The position numbers and the translations under genes are program-made. Source: Oscillospiraceae bacterium (GTDB lineage: Bacteria; Bacillota; Clostridia; Oscillospirales; Ruminococcaceae). Taken from it: a DNA stretch of 64,000 bases. Position 1 is the first letter of the stretch. Each line of letters starts with the position of its first letter. The notes below the pieces were generated by a model. It saw only the letters and a list, made by a program, of their open reading frames with translations, searched no databases and had not been told where the DNA came from. Positions 26,005-34,536 of this stretch are shown here, piece after piece. The stretch is taken from the NCBI GenBank assembly GCA_009777725.1, contig WRLG01000009.1, positions 27,247 to 91,246 of the forward strand, in the 5' to 3' direction.

Positions 26005-27534
26005 ATGAGCGATTACATACTGTCGATGAAAAATATTACCAAAACCTTTCCGGGCGTTAAGGCTCTCGACGGAGTCAGCTTTAACGTAAAACGCGGCGAG
26101 GTTCATTGTCTTGTAGGGGAAAACGGCGCGGGCAAATCAACCTTGATGAAGATTTTATCGGGCGTTTACCCATACGGTACTTACGGCGGCGACATTGTAT
26201 ATAACGGCGAAGTACAAAAATATCAAAGCATAGCCGACAGTGAAAAGGTCGGCGTGGCGATTATATATCAAGAGCTTGCTTTGATTCCCGAGCTTAGTGT
26301 TTATGAAAATATATTCTTCGGTCATGAAATAAAAAAAGGTATACAGATTAATTGGAATGAAACGATTGCAAAATCAAGCGAATTGCTTAAAAAGGTACGC
26401 CTTGACGTATCGCCGGACGCACAGGTTAAGGATTTCGGCGTAGGCGTTCAGCAGCTAATCGAAATAGCGAAAGCGTTAAGCAAGGATGTAAAGCTTTTAA
26501 TCCTTGACGAGCCAACGGCGGCTTTAAGCGAAACCGACAGCGAAAACCTGCTGGATTTAATCCGCGAGCTTAAAGAGCAGGGCGTTTCCTGCATTATGAT
26601 TTCTCATAAGCTCAAAGAGGTTTTGTCGATTGCGGACTCAATTACAGTTATAAGGGACGGAAAGACAATTACTTCAATGGACATGCACGAGCGGAAAATT
26701 GATGAATCTGAAATTATAAGCAACATGGTAGGCAGGGAAATCGGGGATATTTACCCGAAAAGAGAGCCTAAGGACTTTGAAAACGAAGATGTTGTTTTTA
26801 AACTTTTTGATTGGAATGCCTTTGACCCGTCTAAGGGGCGCAAGATTTTATTTGACGTTAACTTAGAGGTCAAAAGGGGCGAAATTGTAGGCATCGCGGG
26901 CATGATGGGCGCGGGTCGGACGGAGCTTTCTATGTCGGTATTCGGAAATGTAAAAAAATACCAAATTAGAGGGGGATTTGAGCTTAACGGAAAGGTTGAG
27001 AGGTTCAAAACGCCGAGAGCCGCAATCCAAAAAGGTCTTGCATATGTTACCGAGGACAGGAAAGGTAACGGGCTTAACCTTATGTCTGATATAAAAACAA
27101 ATATTACGGCGGTAAATTTAAGGGCTTTGGCAAATAAAGGCGTTATTAACCAAAATGAGGAAGTCAATGTCGCGAACTACTACTTAAAAGAAACAAACAT
27201 AAAAGCACCCTCCATTGAGCAGGTCGTGGGGAATTTAAGCGGAGGGAATCAGCAAAAGGTATCTTTATCCAAATGGCTTTATGCCGCGCCCAATGTTCTT
27301 ATACTCGATGAGCCGACAAGGGGAATTGATGTAGGCGCGAAGCTTGAAATTTACACGCTTATGAATAAATTGGTCGAGCAGGGAATGAGCATCATTATTA
27401 TATCCTCCGAGCTTTTGGAAGTAATAGGAATGAGTGACAGAATTTATGTTTTCGCCGAGGGCAAGGTAGCAGGTCAAATCAAAGCATCTGAAGCAACTGA
27501 GCAAAAACTAATAGCAATGGCTACATCGGCTTAG
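26005..27534 (+). CDS. mmsA: Sugar ABC transporter ATPase with two nucleotide-binding domains
   Basis: 509 aa CUT2-type ATPase (GguA/MmsA/XylG). First domain: Walker A GENGAGKST, signature region DFGVGVQQ, Walker B LLILDEPTAAL. Second domain: degenerate Walker A GMMGAGRTEL, signature NLSGGNQQKVSLSKWL, Walker B VLILDEPTRGIDVG. One domain with a weakened Walker A is normal in this family. GGGAG lies upstream of the ATG. Powers import through MmsB with sugar delivered by ChvE. Confidence 0.93.
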   Translation: MSDYILSMKNITKTFPGVKALDGVSFNVKRGEVHCLVGENGAGKSTLMKILSGVYPYGTYGGDIVYNGEVQKYQSIADSEKVGVAIIYQELALIPELSVYENIFFGHEIKKGIQINWNETIAKSSELLKKVRLDVSPDAQVKDFGVGVQQLIEIAKALSKDVKLLILDEPTAALSETDSENLLDLIRELKEQGVSCIMISHKLKEVLSIADSITVIRDGKTITSMDMHERKIDESEIISNMVGREIGDIYPKREPKDFENEDVVFKLFDWNAFDPSKGRKILFDVNLEVKRGEIVGIAGMMGAGRTELSMSVFGNVKKYQIRGGFELNGKVERFKTPRAAIQKGLAYVTEDRKGNGLNLMSDIKTNITAVNLRALANKGVINQNEEVNVANYYLKETNIKAPSIEQVVGNLSGGNQQKVSLSKWLYAAPNVLILDEPTRGIDVGAKLEIYTLMNKLVEQGMSIIIISSELLEVIGMSDRIYVFAEGKVAGQIKASEATEQKLIAMATSA

Positions 27535-27594
27535 AAGCCGGGAGTTATTTTTGAGCAAGTTCTTAAAATAATAATTTAGAAGGAGTTAAGAACC

Positions 27595-28737
27595 ATGAAA
27601 AATATACGGGAATACGGAATGTATATAGCACTTGTTATTATAGTCCTCATTTTCAGCGTAGCAACCCATGGCAGTTTTATCACTTCGAGCAATATCAGCA
27701 ACCTGCTTAATCAATGCGCTTACATTGCAGTTATGGCTATAGGAATGACCTTGGTTATCATTATAAAACACATAGACCTGTCGGTCGGATACGTAGCGGG
27801 ATTTTTGGGAGCTCTTGCCGCCCTTATGATGAGAGCCGATATGCCGGCACTTTTGGCAATTTTGCTGGTTGTGCTTATCGGTATTGTAATAGGAATCGGA
27901 AACGGGCTTTTGGTTGCGAAAGTAGGCGTTCCCGCTTTCGTTGTTACCCTTGCGGGAATGTTGATTTTCCGAGGAGCGTTACAGCTTGCTACCGAAAGAA
28001 CAGGTACAATCGGAATCAGAAATGAGTTCTTCATATCGTTAGGCGATGGTTATATACCCAGTTTCGGGCTTACGGCAGGTTCATTGCGTATAACTACCTT
28101 GGCTGTCGGTATAGTCTGCGTATTACTTTTCATATACTCTTCGATTAAAGGACGTAAGAATAACTTGAATTATAACCTTGAAGTGTCCAAGCTTCCGATT
28201 TTTGCGGCTAAAATTGCGGCGGTTTCGGTATTTATCATGGTTATTACGGTAGTTCTTGCGGGATATAACGGAATTCCTTGGTCAACTATGATTGTCGGCG
28301 CGGTATTGGTTATTTATCATTTTATCACAAATAAAACTGTTTTGGGCAGACACATATACGGAATCGGCGGAAATACGGAAGCGGCGGCTCTTTCCGGCGT
28401 AAACGTAACTAAGGTGACAATATTTGTATTTGCTTCAATGAGCGCGCTTGCGGCTCTTTCGGGCGTTTTATATGCGGCGCGGCTACACTCGGCAACAACC
28501 ACAGCGGGCGCAGGCTTTGAGCTTGACGCGATTGCGGCGGCTTATGTAGGCGGTGTTTCCGCAAACGGCGGAGTGGGTAAAGTAACCAACACCCTCATAG
28601 GCGCGTTGGTCATGGCTTCTCTTATAAACGGCATGAAACTTATGGGAACAGGCGAATCCTTCCAGTACATAATAAGAGGTGCAATTTTGGTTCTCGCCGT
28701 AATATTCGACTTGACAGCAAGACGCGTAAGGAAGTAA
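27595..28737 (+). CDS. mmsB: Multiple-monosaccharide ABC transporter permease
   Basis: 380 aa integral membrane protein (BPD_transp_2 family) with about ten hydrophobic segments. Typical motifs: GMTLVIIIKHIDLSVGYVAG near residue 50 (part shown: IDLSVGYVAG) and GVSANGGVG near the end. AAGGAG lies upstream. Third gene of chvE-mmsA-mmsB and followed by a terminator. The central segment (about residues 180-225) is polar and insert-like, as in the GguB branch. Confidence 0.92.
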   Translation: MKNIREYGMYIALVIIVLIFSVATHGSFITSSNISNLLNQCAYIAVMAIGMTLVIIIKHIDLSVGYVAGFLGALAALMMRADMPALLAILLVVLIGIVIGIGNGLLVAKVGVPAFVVTLAGMLIFRGALQLATERTGTIGIRNEFFISLGDGYIPSFGLTAGSLRITTLAVGIVCVLLFIYSSIKGRKNNLNYNLEVSKLPIFAAKIAAVSVFIMVITVVLAGYNGIPWSTMIVGAVLVIYHFITNKTVLGRHIYGIGGNTEAAALSGVNVTKVTIFVFASMSALAALSGVLYAARLHSATTTAGAGFELDAIAAAYVGGVSANGGVGKVTNTLIGALVMASLINGMKLMGTGESFQYIIRGAILVLAVIFDLTARRVRK

Positions 28738-28760
28738 ACATATTATAACATCAAATATAA

Positions 28761-28797
28761 AAAGGAACGCGGTTTAGATGATAACGCGTTCCTTTTT
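28761..28797. terminator. Intrinsic terminator after mmsB
   Basis: AAAGGAACGCG pairs with CGCGTTCCTTT, followed by TTT. With A-run on the other side it may also stop toxN transcripts. Confidence 0.85.
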
Positions 28798-28843
28798 TCG
28801 TGAAGGTTGTTACATGGTTTTTAAAACTTATACCTTTCTCAAC

Positions 28844-29410
28844 TTATACTAATAACGGCTCTTTGGGCAATTTATTCTCCTCTTTTGAAAGGCTATTCAT
28901 ATATTCCAAACACGCAAGCTCTAGATGTTTAAAATCTAAGCAACGCTTAGAAATAACATCATCGGGAAACTCATACTTATGTTTGTACAAATTTTCGGCT
29001 TTTATATCCAAATTCAGTTTATTTATTTCTTTGAGTTGGATATTAAGGAAACTAATTCGCTTTCTCTTTTCGTTTTCACTGCTAAACTTGATGTGTGAAT
29101 CAATTTTTAGATAATCAAGGTTTGTTATCAAATTTTCGTGAATCGGAAACATATAATTAAGATTAACAATAGTCATCAAATTATTGCTTTGAGGATGGTA
29201 TATTTTGTGAAAATCTTTGTTATTCTTGATTTTATAATGCCGTGGTTGAGGATGAGAGATTTGTGTTACATATACGATTTCTCCAATGCTAAATAAATCT
29301 CCAAAGAAAGGTTTAAAAGTCGATTCACCGTATTGGGTTTTAGGTATTCTTGGCTCGTATTTTTCTCTTAAAAAATCTAAATATTTATTGTCTGGAATTT
29401 TCCAACGCAT
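28844..29410 (-). CDS. toxN: Type III toxin-antitoxin endoribonuclease, ToxN/AbiQ family
   Basis: 188 aa. Matches the ToxN/AbiQ fold pattern in order: N-terminal KIPDNKYLDFLREKYEPRIP, FFGDLFSIGEIVYV followed by ISHPQPRHYKI (core strands with the basic cleft), MTIVNLNYMFPIHE (the family's INxxxMIPV motif), a helical region with KRKRISFLNIQLKEIN, and the C-terminal CLDFKHLELACLEY (family CCDFxxLE). Ribosome-binding site AAAGGAG 6 nt before ATG. Immediately upstream are a terminator, a 34-nt tandem repeat array and a promoter, the exact layout of toxIN loci. These toxins cut RNA and are held by the repeat RNA; many act in phage abortive infection. Slightly longer than ToxN of Pectobacterium. Transcribed against the flanking chvE operon, in the same direction as transketolase. 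Confidence 0.92.
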   Translation of the reverse strand: MRWKIPDNKYLDFLREKYEPRIPKTQYGESTFKPFFGDLFSIGEIVYVTQISHPQPRHYKIKNNKDFHKIYHPQSNNLMTIVNLNYMFPIHENLITNLDYLKIDSHIKFSSENEKRKRISFLNIQLKEINKLNLDIKAENLYKHKYEFPDDVISKRCLDFKHLELACLEYMNSLSKEENKLPKEPLLV

Positions 29411-29434
29411 ATATTTCTCCTTTAATGTGTATAT

Positions 29435-29470
29435 AGTAATAAGGTCGCTCTATTTAGCGACCTTATTACT
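29435..29470 (-). terminator. Terminator between toxI repeats and toxN
   Basis: Perfect 15-bp stem AGTAATAAGGTCGCT with its complement, 6-nt loop. It overlaps the last bases of the final repeat. In toxIN loci a leaky terminator here sets the excess of antitoxin RNA over toxin mRNA. Confidence 0.8.
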
Positions 29471-29604
29471 ATTCAGTTTTGGTAGGTACTGTAAACCTCT
29501 AATAATCCGATTTTGGTAGGAATCGTAAACCTCTATCAAGCCGGTTTTGATGGGCTCTGTAAACCCCTATTAACAAGATTTAAATAGGCTTTGTAACATT
29601 TACA
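29466..29604 (-). ncRNA. toxI: ToxI antitoxin RNA: four 34-nt tandem repeats
   Basis: Exact 34-nt period: repeats at 29601-29568 (degenerate), 29567-29534, 29533-29500 and 29499-29466. Shared core GAGGTTTACA, then CCTACCAAAA about 10 nt later. The array starts within a few bases of the promoter's expected transcription start and ends in the terminator. Known ToxI units of 34-36 nt are cut by ToxN and bind it in a ring. No reading frame of interest. Confidence 0.88.
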
Positions 29605-29609
29605 CCTAT

Positions 29610-29639
29610 ATTATATCACATTATTAAAGAACAAGTCAA
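29610..29639 (-). promoter_or_regulatory. Promoter of the toxI-toxN locus
   Basis: TTGACT, 18 bp, TATAAT on the minus strand, directly before the first repeat. The remaining 29640-29756 holds only a weak AAAGGC/GCCTTTT hairpin downstream of the transketolase genes. Confidence 0.75.
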
Positions 29640-29756
29640 TAGTAATATTGTACAAAAAACATTCGCAGATTGTAAATATTACACAAATTGCATAACAACC
29701 TCAATCAAAAGGCATTTCAAGCGCAACACCAACGTAAAGCCTTTACTTTAAGCCCC

Positions 29757-30713
29757 TTACTTTAGCTTCAATGCAAGCTTCGACTTTAGGGCAATATTCT
29801 CCGACGTCAAGCCAAACTCTTTGAGCAATTCCAAAGCAGGACCTGAATGTCCGAAAACATCGTTAACCCCGATTTTTACAACGGGAACAGGGCAGCAATC
29901 GGTCACAACTTCGGCAACAGCCGCGCCCAGCCCGCCGATAATGCTATGCTCCTCTGCTGTTACAATCAAGCCTGTATCCTTAGCCGCCGCGCAAATAATT
30001 TCTTTGTCGAGCGGTTTTATTGTGTGTATATTTATAACTCTTGCCTTTATGCCGTCCGAACCGAGAATTTCTGCCGCGCTTAATGCTTCGTTTACCATAA
30101 GCCCCGTAGCAATTATTGTCAAGTTGTCGTCCGCGCCGCCCCCGCGCAGTAAAACGCCCTTGCCGGGCTCAAATTTATAGGTCGCCGCATCGTTAAAAAC
30201 AGGAACGGCAAGCCGCCCGAAGCGCATATAAACAGGACCGTCAATCTCCAAAGCCGCTTTAACCGCCGCTTTCGCTTCAACATCATCGGCGGGATTAAAT
30301 ATTGTCATACCGGGGATTGCCCTCATAAGTGCTATATCTTCGTTGCATTGGTGGGATGCGCCGTCCTCCCCTACCGATATGCCTGCGTGTGTCGCGCCTA
30401 TTTTGACGTTAAGGCGCGGATACCCTATTGAGTTGCGGACAATTTCGTAAGCCCGCCCCGCCGCAAACATAGCGAACGTACTGGCAAAAACCTTTTTGCC
30501 GGTCGATGCCATCCCCGCCGCGACACCCATCATATTAGCCTCTTGAATCCCGCAGTCAAAATGCCTGTCGGGATATGCTTTCTTAAAGAAAATTGTTTTG
30601 GTAGCCTCGGCAAGGTCTGCATCCAGCACTGCAATGTCGGGGTTTTCCTTATATAATTCAACTAAAGCTTCACCGTAGCTATCTCTGGTCGCTTTTTTAA
30701 TTTGTGCAGACAT
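29757..30713 (-). CDS. Transketolase, C-terminal subunit
   Basis: 318 aa half-enzyme with the pyrimidine-binding domain and the C-terminal domain of transketolase. Visible: DADLAEATKT, CGIQEANMMGVAAGMAS (catalytic Glu of the TPP site), THAGISVGEDGASHQ and HSIIGGLGAAVAE near the end. It works with the N-terminal subunit encoded directly upstream (3-nt gap) in the non-oxidative pentose phosphate pathway. Split transketolases are common in anaerobic Firmicutes and archaea. Confidence 0.93.
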   Translation of the reverse strand: MSAQIKKATRDSYGEALVELYKENPDIAVLDADLAEATKTIFFKKAYPDRHFDCGIQEANMMGVAAGMASTGKKVFASTFAMFAAGRAYEIVRNSIGYPRLNVKIGATHAGISVGEDGASHQCNEDIALMRAIPGMTIFNPADDVEAKAAVKAALEIDGPVYMRFGRLAVPVFNDAATYKFEPGKGVLLRGGGADDNLTIIATGLMVNEALSAAEILGSDGIKARVINIHTIKPLDKEIICAAAKDTGLIVTAEEHSIIGGLGAAVAEVVTDCCPVPVVKIGVNDVFGHSGPALELLKEFGLTSENIALKSKLALKLK

Positions 30714-30716
30714 TGT

Positions 30717-31568
30717 TTATTCCCCGCCTTTCGTTAATTCATCAAGCCTCGCCTGAAGCTCTGCCATTGCTTTATTATACTGCTCTTCATTAGGAGCCGC
30801 CCCATGCCATGAGGCTTGATTCTCCATGAAAGAGACACCCTTGCCTTTAGTTGTTTTCTGAATAATAGCCGTTGGCTTGCCGCTGACTTTTTCGGCTTCA
30901 TTGAAAGCCGCCTCGATTTGCTCAAAATCATGCCCGTCTATATTGATGACATGCCAGCCGAAAGCCTTAAATTTTTCGTCAATAGGATAAGGCGACATAA
31001 CGTCTGTTATTTTGCCGTCAATTTGCAGATTGTTGTTGTCGATAACCGCCGTGAGGTTATCCAAGCCGTAATGAGCCGCAAATAATGCCGCTTCCCAAAC
31101 TTGCCCTTCCTGAAGCTCCCCATCGCCCAATGCTGTGTAAACGCGGTAGCTCGCATTGTCAATTTTACCCGCCAAAGCCATGCCGCAAGCCGCCGACACG
31201 CCCTGCCCTAAAGAGCCCGTGCTCATATCAACCCCCGGAGCTTTGCCCATAACGGGATGCCCTTGAAGCCGTGAGCCGATTTTCCTAAGTGTTTTCAGCT
31301 CGTCAACGGGGAAGAACCCCCTGTGAGCCAAAACCGAATAAAGAACAGGCGCGTTATGCCCCTTTGACAATACAAAGCGGTCGCGCTCCGGCATATTGGG
31401 GTTATCGGGCGAAACATTCATCCGCGCCATATAGAGGTAAGTCAGAGCATCGGCAAGCCCCAACGAGCCGCCCGGATGCCCGGACTTGGCGTTATAAACC
31501 CCCTCAACAACCCCCATTCTAACCTTGCAAGCGGTTACTTCAAGCCGCTTTTTAATTTGAGCATCCAT
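30717..31568 (-). CDS. Transketolase, N-terminal subunit
   Basis: 283 aa, thiamine-diphosphate-binding half. Motifs: SGHPGGSLGLADAL, LSKGHNAP, GSLGQGVSAACG and the TPP/metal motif GDGELQEGQVWEAALFA with NN at the end of the next strand (IDNNNLQIDG). Start at the ATG 8 nt after AAAGGA; the ATG three codons earlier overlaps that site. Pairs with the downstream C-terminal subunit. Confidence 0.93.
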   Translation of the reverse strand: MDAQIKKRLEVTACKVRMGVVEGVYNAKSGHPGGSLGLADALTYLYMARMNVSPDNPNMPERDRFVLSKGHNAPVLYSVLAHRGFFPVDELKTLRKIGSRLQGHPVMGKAPGVDMSTGSLGQGVSAACGMALAGKIDNASYRVYTALGDGELQEGQVWEAALFAAHYGLDNLTAVIDNNNLQIDGKITDVMSPYPIDEKFKAFGWHVINIDGHDFEQIEAAFNEAEKVSGKPTAIIQKTTKGKGVSFMENQASWHGAAPNEEQYNKAMAELQARLDELTKGGE

Positions 31569-31654
31569 CTGAACCATCCTTTCTGTTTTTTATATTAATT
31601 TTAAATCTCGAATAAAGAAAGGTTGCTTTAGTCTGCTTGCTTTTACTTACAGCT

Positions 31655-32461
31655 TCACATAGAATAAACATACCCCACCGCCTCCGCCAAAAACCCATCA
31701 TCGCAAGAAGCCTTTGCAGTATAATCTGCAATAGCCTTAACACAGTCGAGCGCGTTTTGGGGTGCCAAGGCTATGTCGGCGGCTTCAAGAAGCTCAATAT
31801 CGTTATAATAATCCCCCGCCGCCGCTATGGTATAATCCTGCAGGTTATATAAATCAACAAGCTTTTTAAGCGCGCTCCCTTTTGAAACGCCCTTTGGGAG
31901 CATCTCGTAATAAACATCGCAGGAGCGCACAAAGTCCGTATCATCATAGCCTGTAGACCTTATGTATGCAATCAATTCGTTTATTTCATCCGGCTCGGCG
32001 GCGAACAAAACCTTATACCAATTGCTTTTCTCGGCTTGAACAAAAGGGACTTTTATAAATTCGTTTGTATCATATGAAAGCCTTATATGCTCCTCCTCCA
32101 CCCTGCTGTCCCTCACGGCGTAGGACATGCCCTTCGCGTTAATTTCAACCCCTATATAAGGGAATTTTTCGCAAATCGTTCCGGTAATCTTATATGCTGA
32201 TTCGGGCAGAAAAACCTCAAAGACCTCTTCTTTTTTTTCAAAATCATAAATCATTCCGCCGTTAAAAAGAACCGCCGGGAAATTCGGCTTCAAAATGTCG
32301 TAAAATTTAGAAGCGGACGGCAGCCCGCGCCCCGTTGCGAGCGTAAACAATCCGCCCTGCTCTTTAATCGTTTTGATTGCGGCTAAATCGACAGGATTGG
32401 GGTTTTTATCAGACGGTAGCAATGTCCCGTCCATATCCGTAATAAACAATAGTTTCTTCAT
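31655..32461 (-). CDS. Cof-type HAD-family phosphatase
   Basis: 268 aa HAD hydrolase with a C2-type cap. Motif I ITDMDGTLL with the nucleophilic Asp, motif II ATGR, motif III Lys in SKGSALKKL, motif IV GDYYNDIELL. Likely acts on a sugar phosphate or nucleotide; substrate unknown. Its start codon abuts the rluD stop, so it is the last gene of the long minus-strand block. Confidence 0.88.
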   Translation of the reverse strand: MKKLLFITDMDGTLLPSDKNPNPVDLAAIKTIKEQGGLFTLATGRGLPSASKFYDILKPNFPAVLFNGGMIYDFEKKEEVFEVFLPESAYKITGTICEKFPYIGVEINAKGMSYAVRDSRVEEEHIRLSYDTNEFIKVPFVQAEKSNWYKVLFAAEPDEINELIAYIRSTGYDDTDFVRSCDVYYEMLPKGVSKGSALKKLVDLYNLQDYTIAAAGDYYNDIELLEAADIALAPQNALDCVKAIADYTAKASCDDGFLAEAVGYVYSM

Positions 32462-33370
32462 TTACACTCTCCTCAATATGTCAAGCACTTGCAAAAAATA
32501 ATCCGGCAGAACGCTGTCAAATTCCATTAACTCTTGCGTAACAGGGTGAATAAACCCTATCTTTTTAGCGTGAAGGCACTGCCCCGCGCAATACTTAGAC
32601 GGCTTGCCGTACACTTCGTCACCTAATATATAATGCCCTATATAGGACATATGAACCCTGATTTGGTGCGTTCGCCCCGTATGCAGGGTTAATTTCAAAA
32701 GCGAATAATTGCCGTAATCCTCGATAACCTCATACTCCGTCTTGGCGGGCTTTGAATTTTTCTCGGTTACGCACATTTTTTTCCTGTCCTTAATGCTCCT
32801 GCCGAGCGGCGCGTCCACTGTGCCGTTCTTTTCTTTAGAAATCCCGTGAGCAATCGCGAAATACTGCCTTGTAAATGTATGTTCTTTAATCTGCTCTGCA
32901 AGCCCCGTATGCGCCTTGTCGGTCTTTGCCGCAACAAGCAGCCCACTAGTATCCTTATCTATTCGGTGAACAATCCCCGGTCTTATAACCCCGTTTATTG
33001 AGGACAACCTGCCCTCACAATGATAAAGCAAAGCGTTTACCAAAGTGCCGCTGTAATGCCCCGGTGCAGGGTGAACCACCATGCCCTTGGGCTTATTGAT
33101 GACAAGCAAATGAGCATCCTCATAAACAATTTCAATAGGGATTTCCTCCGGCAAGGTTTCAAGCAGCTTGGGTTCGGGCAGTATTATTTTAACCCTATCG
33201 CCCTCTTTGAGCTTTAAGCTTTTTGCCGTCGGCTTGCCGTTTACTGTTACCAACCCGTCCGACATAAGCCTTTGCAGTAAAGTCCGCGATAAATCACTTC
33301 TGCTCTTTATAATCCACTTATCAACACGCTCGCCGACATCTTCCGTAACTTCAAGTAAAATTTCATCCAT
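32462..33370 (-). CDS. rluD: RluA/RluD-family 23S rRNA pseudouridine synthase
   Basis: 302 aa. N-terminal S4 RNA-binding domain (about residues 14-75), then the catalytic domain with GIVHRIDKDTSGLLV, where Asp is the nucleophile, plus GRTHQIRVH. Placed after lspA as in many Firmicutes. Start is 14 nt from GGAG, so translation may depend on coupling to the upstream retropepsin gene, which it overlaps by 8 bp. Confidence 0.93.
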   Translation of the reverse strand: MDEILLEVTEDVGERVDKWIIKSRSDLSRTLLQRLMSDGLVTVNGKPTAKSLKLKEGDRVKIILPEPKLLETLPEEIPIEIVYEDAHLLVINKPKGMVVHPAPGHYSGTLVNALLYHCEGRLSSINGVIRPGIVHRIDKDTSGLLVAAKTDKAHTGLAEQIKEHTFTRQYFAIAHGISKEKNGTVDAPLGRSIKDRKKMCVTEKNSKPAKTEYEVIEDYGNYSLLKLTLHTGRTHQIRVHMSYIGHYILGDEVYGKPSKYCAGQCLHAKKIGFIHPVTQELMEFDSVLPDYFLQVLDILRRV

Positions 33371-33788
33371 TAATATTTAGAGAGCTCCTCTTTCCTAACC
33401 TTCTTTTTAACGTAATCATATTTTCATCAAAATCCACATTAAAATTGAATTGCATAAGTACGTTCATGCCAAGTATTCCGTCAAACGGAAAGTCATTAAG
33501 CTGTTCATGTGAGCTTACTCCAACTTCAGCCAGCTCCATATTACCGATTTTTATTTTAGGAATTTGAACCTCGTATGTATCAACAAAGCCGCCCGCTGTC
33601 CTTGCCTTTCCCTTTTTAGCTTCGCTGTAACAGCCGATTCTTTTTAGGGCATTTGAAGCAAAAGCAGTTGTAGTCGCTCCCGTATCAATCATCACTACCA
33701 TATCAAGATACCCGCCATCAATAACGCTCCAAAACGGAATTTCAGCGTACATTATATCGTTCTTTAATTTTACTTCAATTTGTTCCAT
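33363..33788 (-). CDS. Retropepsin-like aspartic protease domain protein
   Basis: 141 aa single-domain protein. The catalytic loop MVVMIDTGATTT (DTGA) and the hydrophobic flap/psi-strand DGILGMNVLMQF match retropepsin-like (gag-asp/clan AA) proteases; homodimers form the active site. No signal peptide, so cytosolic. Start overlaps the stop of the small gene upstream (TAATG); end overlaps rluD by 8 bp. Such protease plus small-partner pairs recur in bacteria; their target is unknown. Confidence 0.8.
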   Translation of the reverse strand: MEQIEVKLKNDIMYAEIPFWSVIDGGYLDMVVMIDTGATTTAFASNALKRIGCYSEAKKGKARTAGGFVDTYEVQIPKIKIGNMELAEVGVSSHEQLNDFPFDGILGMNVLMQFNFNVDFDENMITLKRRLGKRSSLNING

Positions 33789-34015
33789 TAAAATAACAAA
33801 CCCCCGGTTGCACCCAAAAACTCACCAAAATCGCCACAATACTGCTTAAAACTACCTAGGTTTTCGCTCCAAGTTTTGAAGATTTCGTCCTTATTTTTGC
33901 TTACAGCTATAACCTCACCGCCTATGATATTATGAAGTTCGCCTTTTTTGTAATTAATCATACAAATCCAATTCCCGTTATATTGCTTTTCAATTTCTTC
34001 CATAGTCTGGTACAT
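33788..34015 (-). CDS. Small protein paired with the retropepsin-like protease
   Basis: 75 aa, soluble. Pattern MEEIEKQYNGNWICMIN ... GGEVIAVSKNKDEIFKTW resembles the DUF5678-like small proteins often next to retropepsin-like proteases (inference from pattern, not a search). Sits between lspA and the protease with 1-bp overlap to the latter. Function unknown. Confidence 0.65.
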   Translation of the reverse strand: MYQTMEEIEKQYNGNWICMINYKKGELHNIIGGEVIAVSKNKDEIFKTWSENLGSFKQYCGDFGEFLGATGGLLF

Positions 34016-34017
34016 GC

Positions 34018-34512
34018 TTAATCCCCCTTATCTCCCAAATCCCCGCCCCTCGCCTTAACATCGCTGACAATAGTATAAAAAGCCAATAAAAACGCGCCAA
34101 CAACAACGCATATATCGGCAAAATTAAATATCGCAAAATTAAAAAGCCTTACTTCGAGATAATCAATAACATAGCCGAGCCGAATCCTGTCAATGATATT
34201 GCCAAGTCCGCCCGAAACTATAAGCGTTACGGGGATATTAATAAATTTATGCTTACCCTTGGAACGAAAAGCAAAGATAATAAGACCCGCCATAAGGATA
34301 ATATTTACTATAATCAAAAAATACCTGGCACCGCTGAAACTGCTGAACGCCGCGCCATCGTTTTGGGTGTAATAAAATCCAAGAATATCAAGCCCGCCGA
34401 TTTTTATAAAATCCATCGAGCCTACCGGCATTAAAACTGTTACCGCCCAATATTTTAAGGCTTGGTCAATTACTATGAATAACGCTCCTATGAGCAGCAA
34501 AAATATAACCAT
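34018..34512 (-). CDS. lspA: Lipoprotein signal peptidase II
   Basis: 164 aa with four membrane helices. Removes signal peptides of prolipoproteins; relevant to the lipoproteins in this window. Conserved D motifs: IDQALKYW, TQNDGAAFS, GNIIDRIRLGYVIDY (catalytic Asp) and FNFADICVVVG (second catalytic Asp). GGAGG lies upstream. Part of the sepF-divIVA-lspA-rluD cluster typical of Firmicutes. Confidence 0.95.
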   Translation of the reverse strand: MVIFLLLIGALFIVIDQALKYWAVTVLMPVGSMDFIKIGGLDILGFYYTQNDGAAFSSFSGARYFLIIVNIILMAGLIIFAFRSKGKHKFINIPVTLIVSGGLGNIIDRIRLGYVIDYLEVRLFNFAIFNFADICVVVGAFLLAFYTIVSDVKARGGDLGDKGD

Positions 34513-34536
34513 CAGACCTCCACTTTAAACCGAAAT

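Noticed and set aside
29466..29601. CRISPR array
   Set aside because: The period is exactly 34 nt with similarity throughout the unit, no unique spacers, no cas genes; it lies between a promoter and a terminator before toxN.
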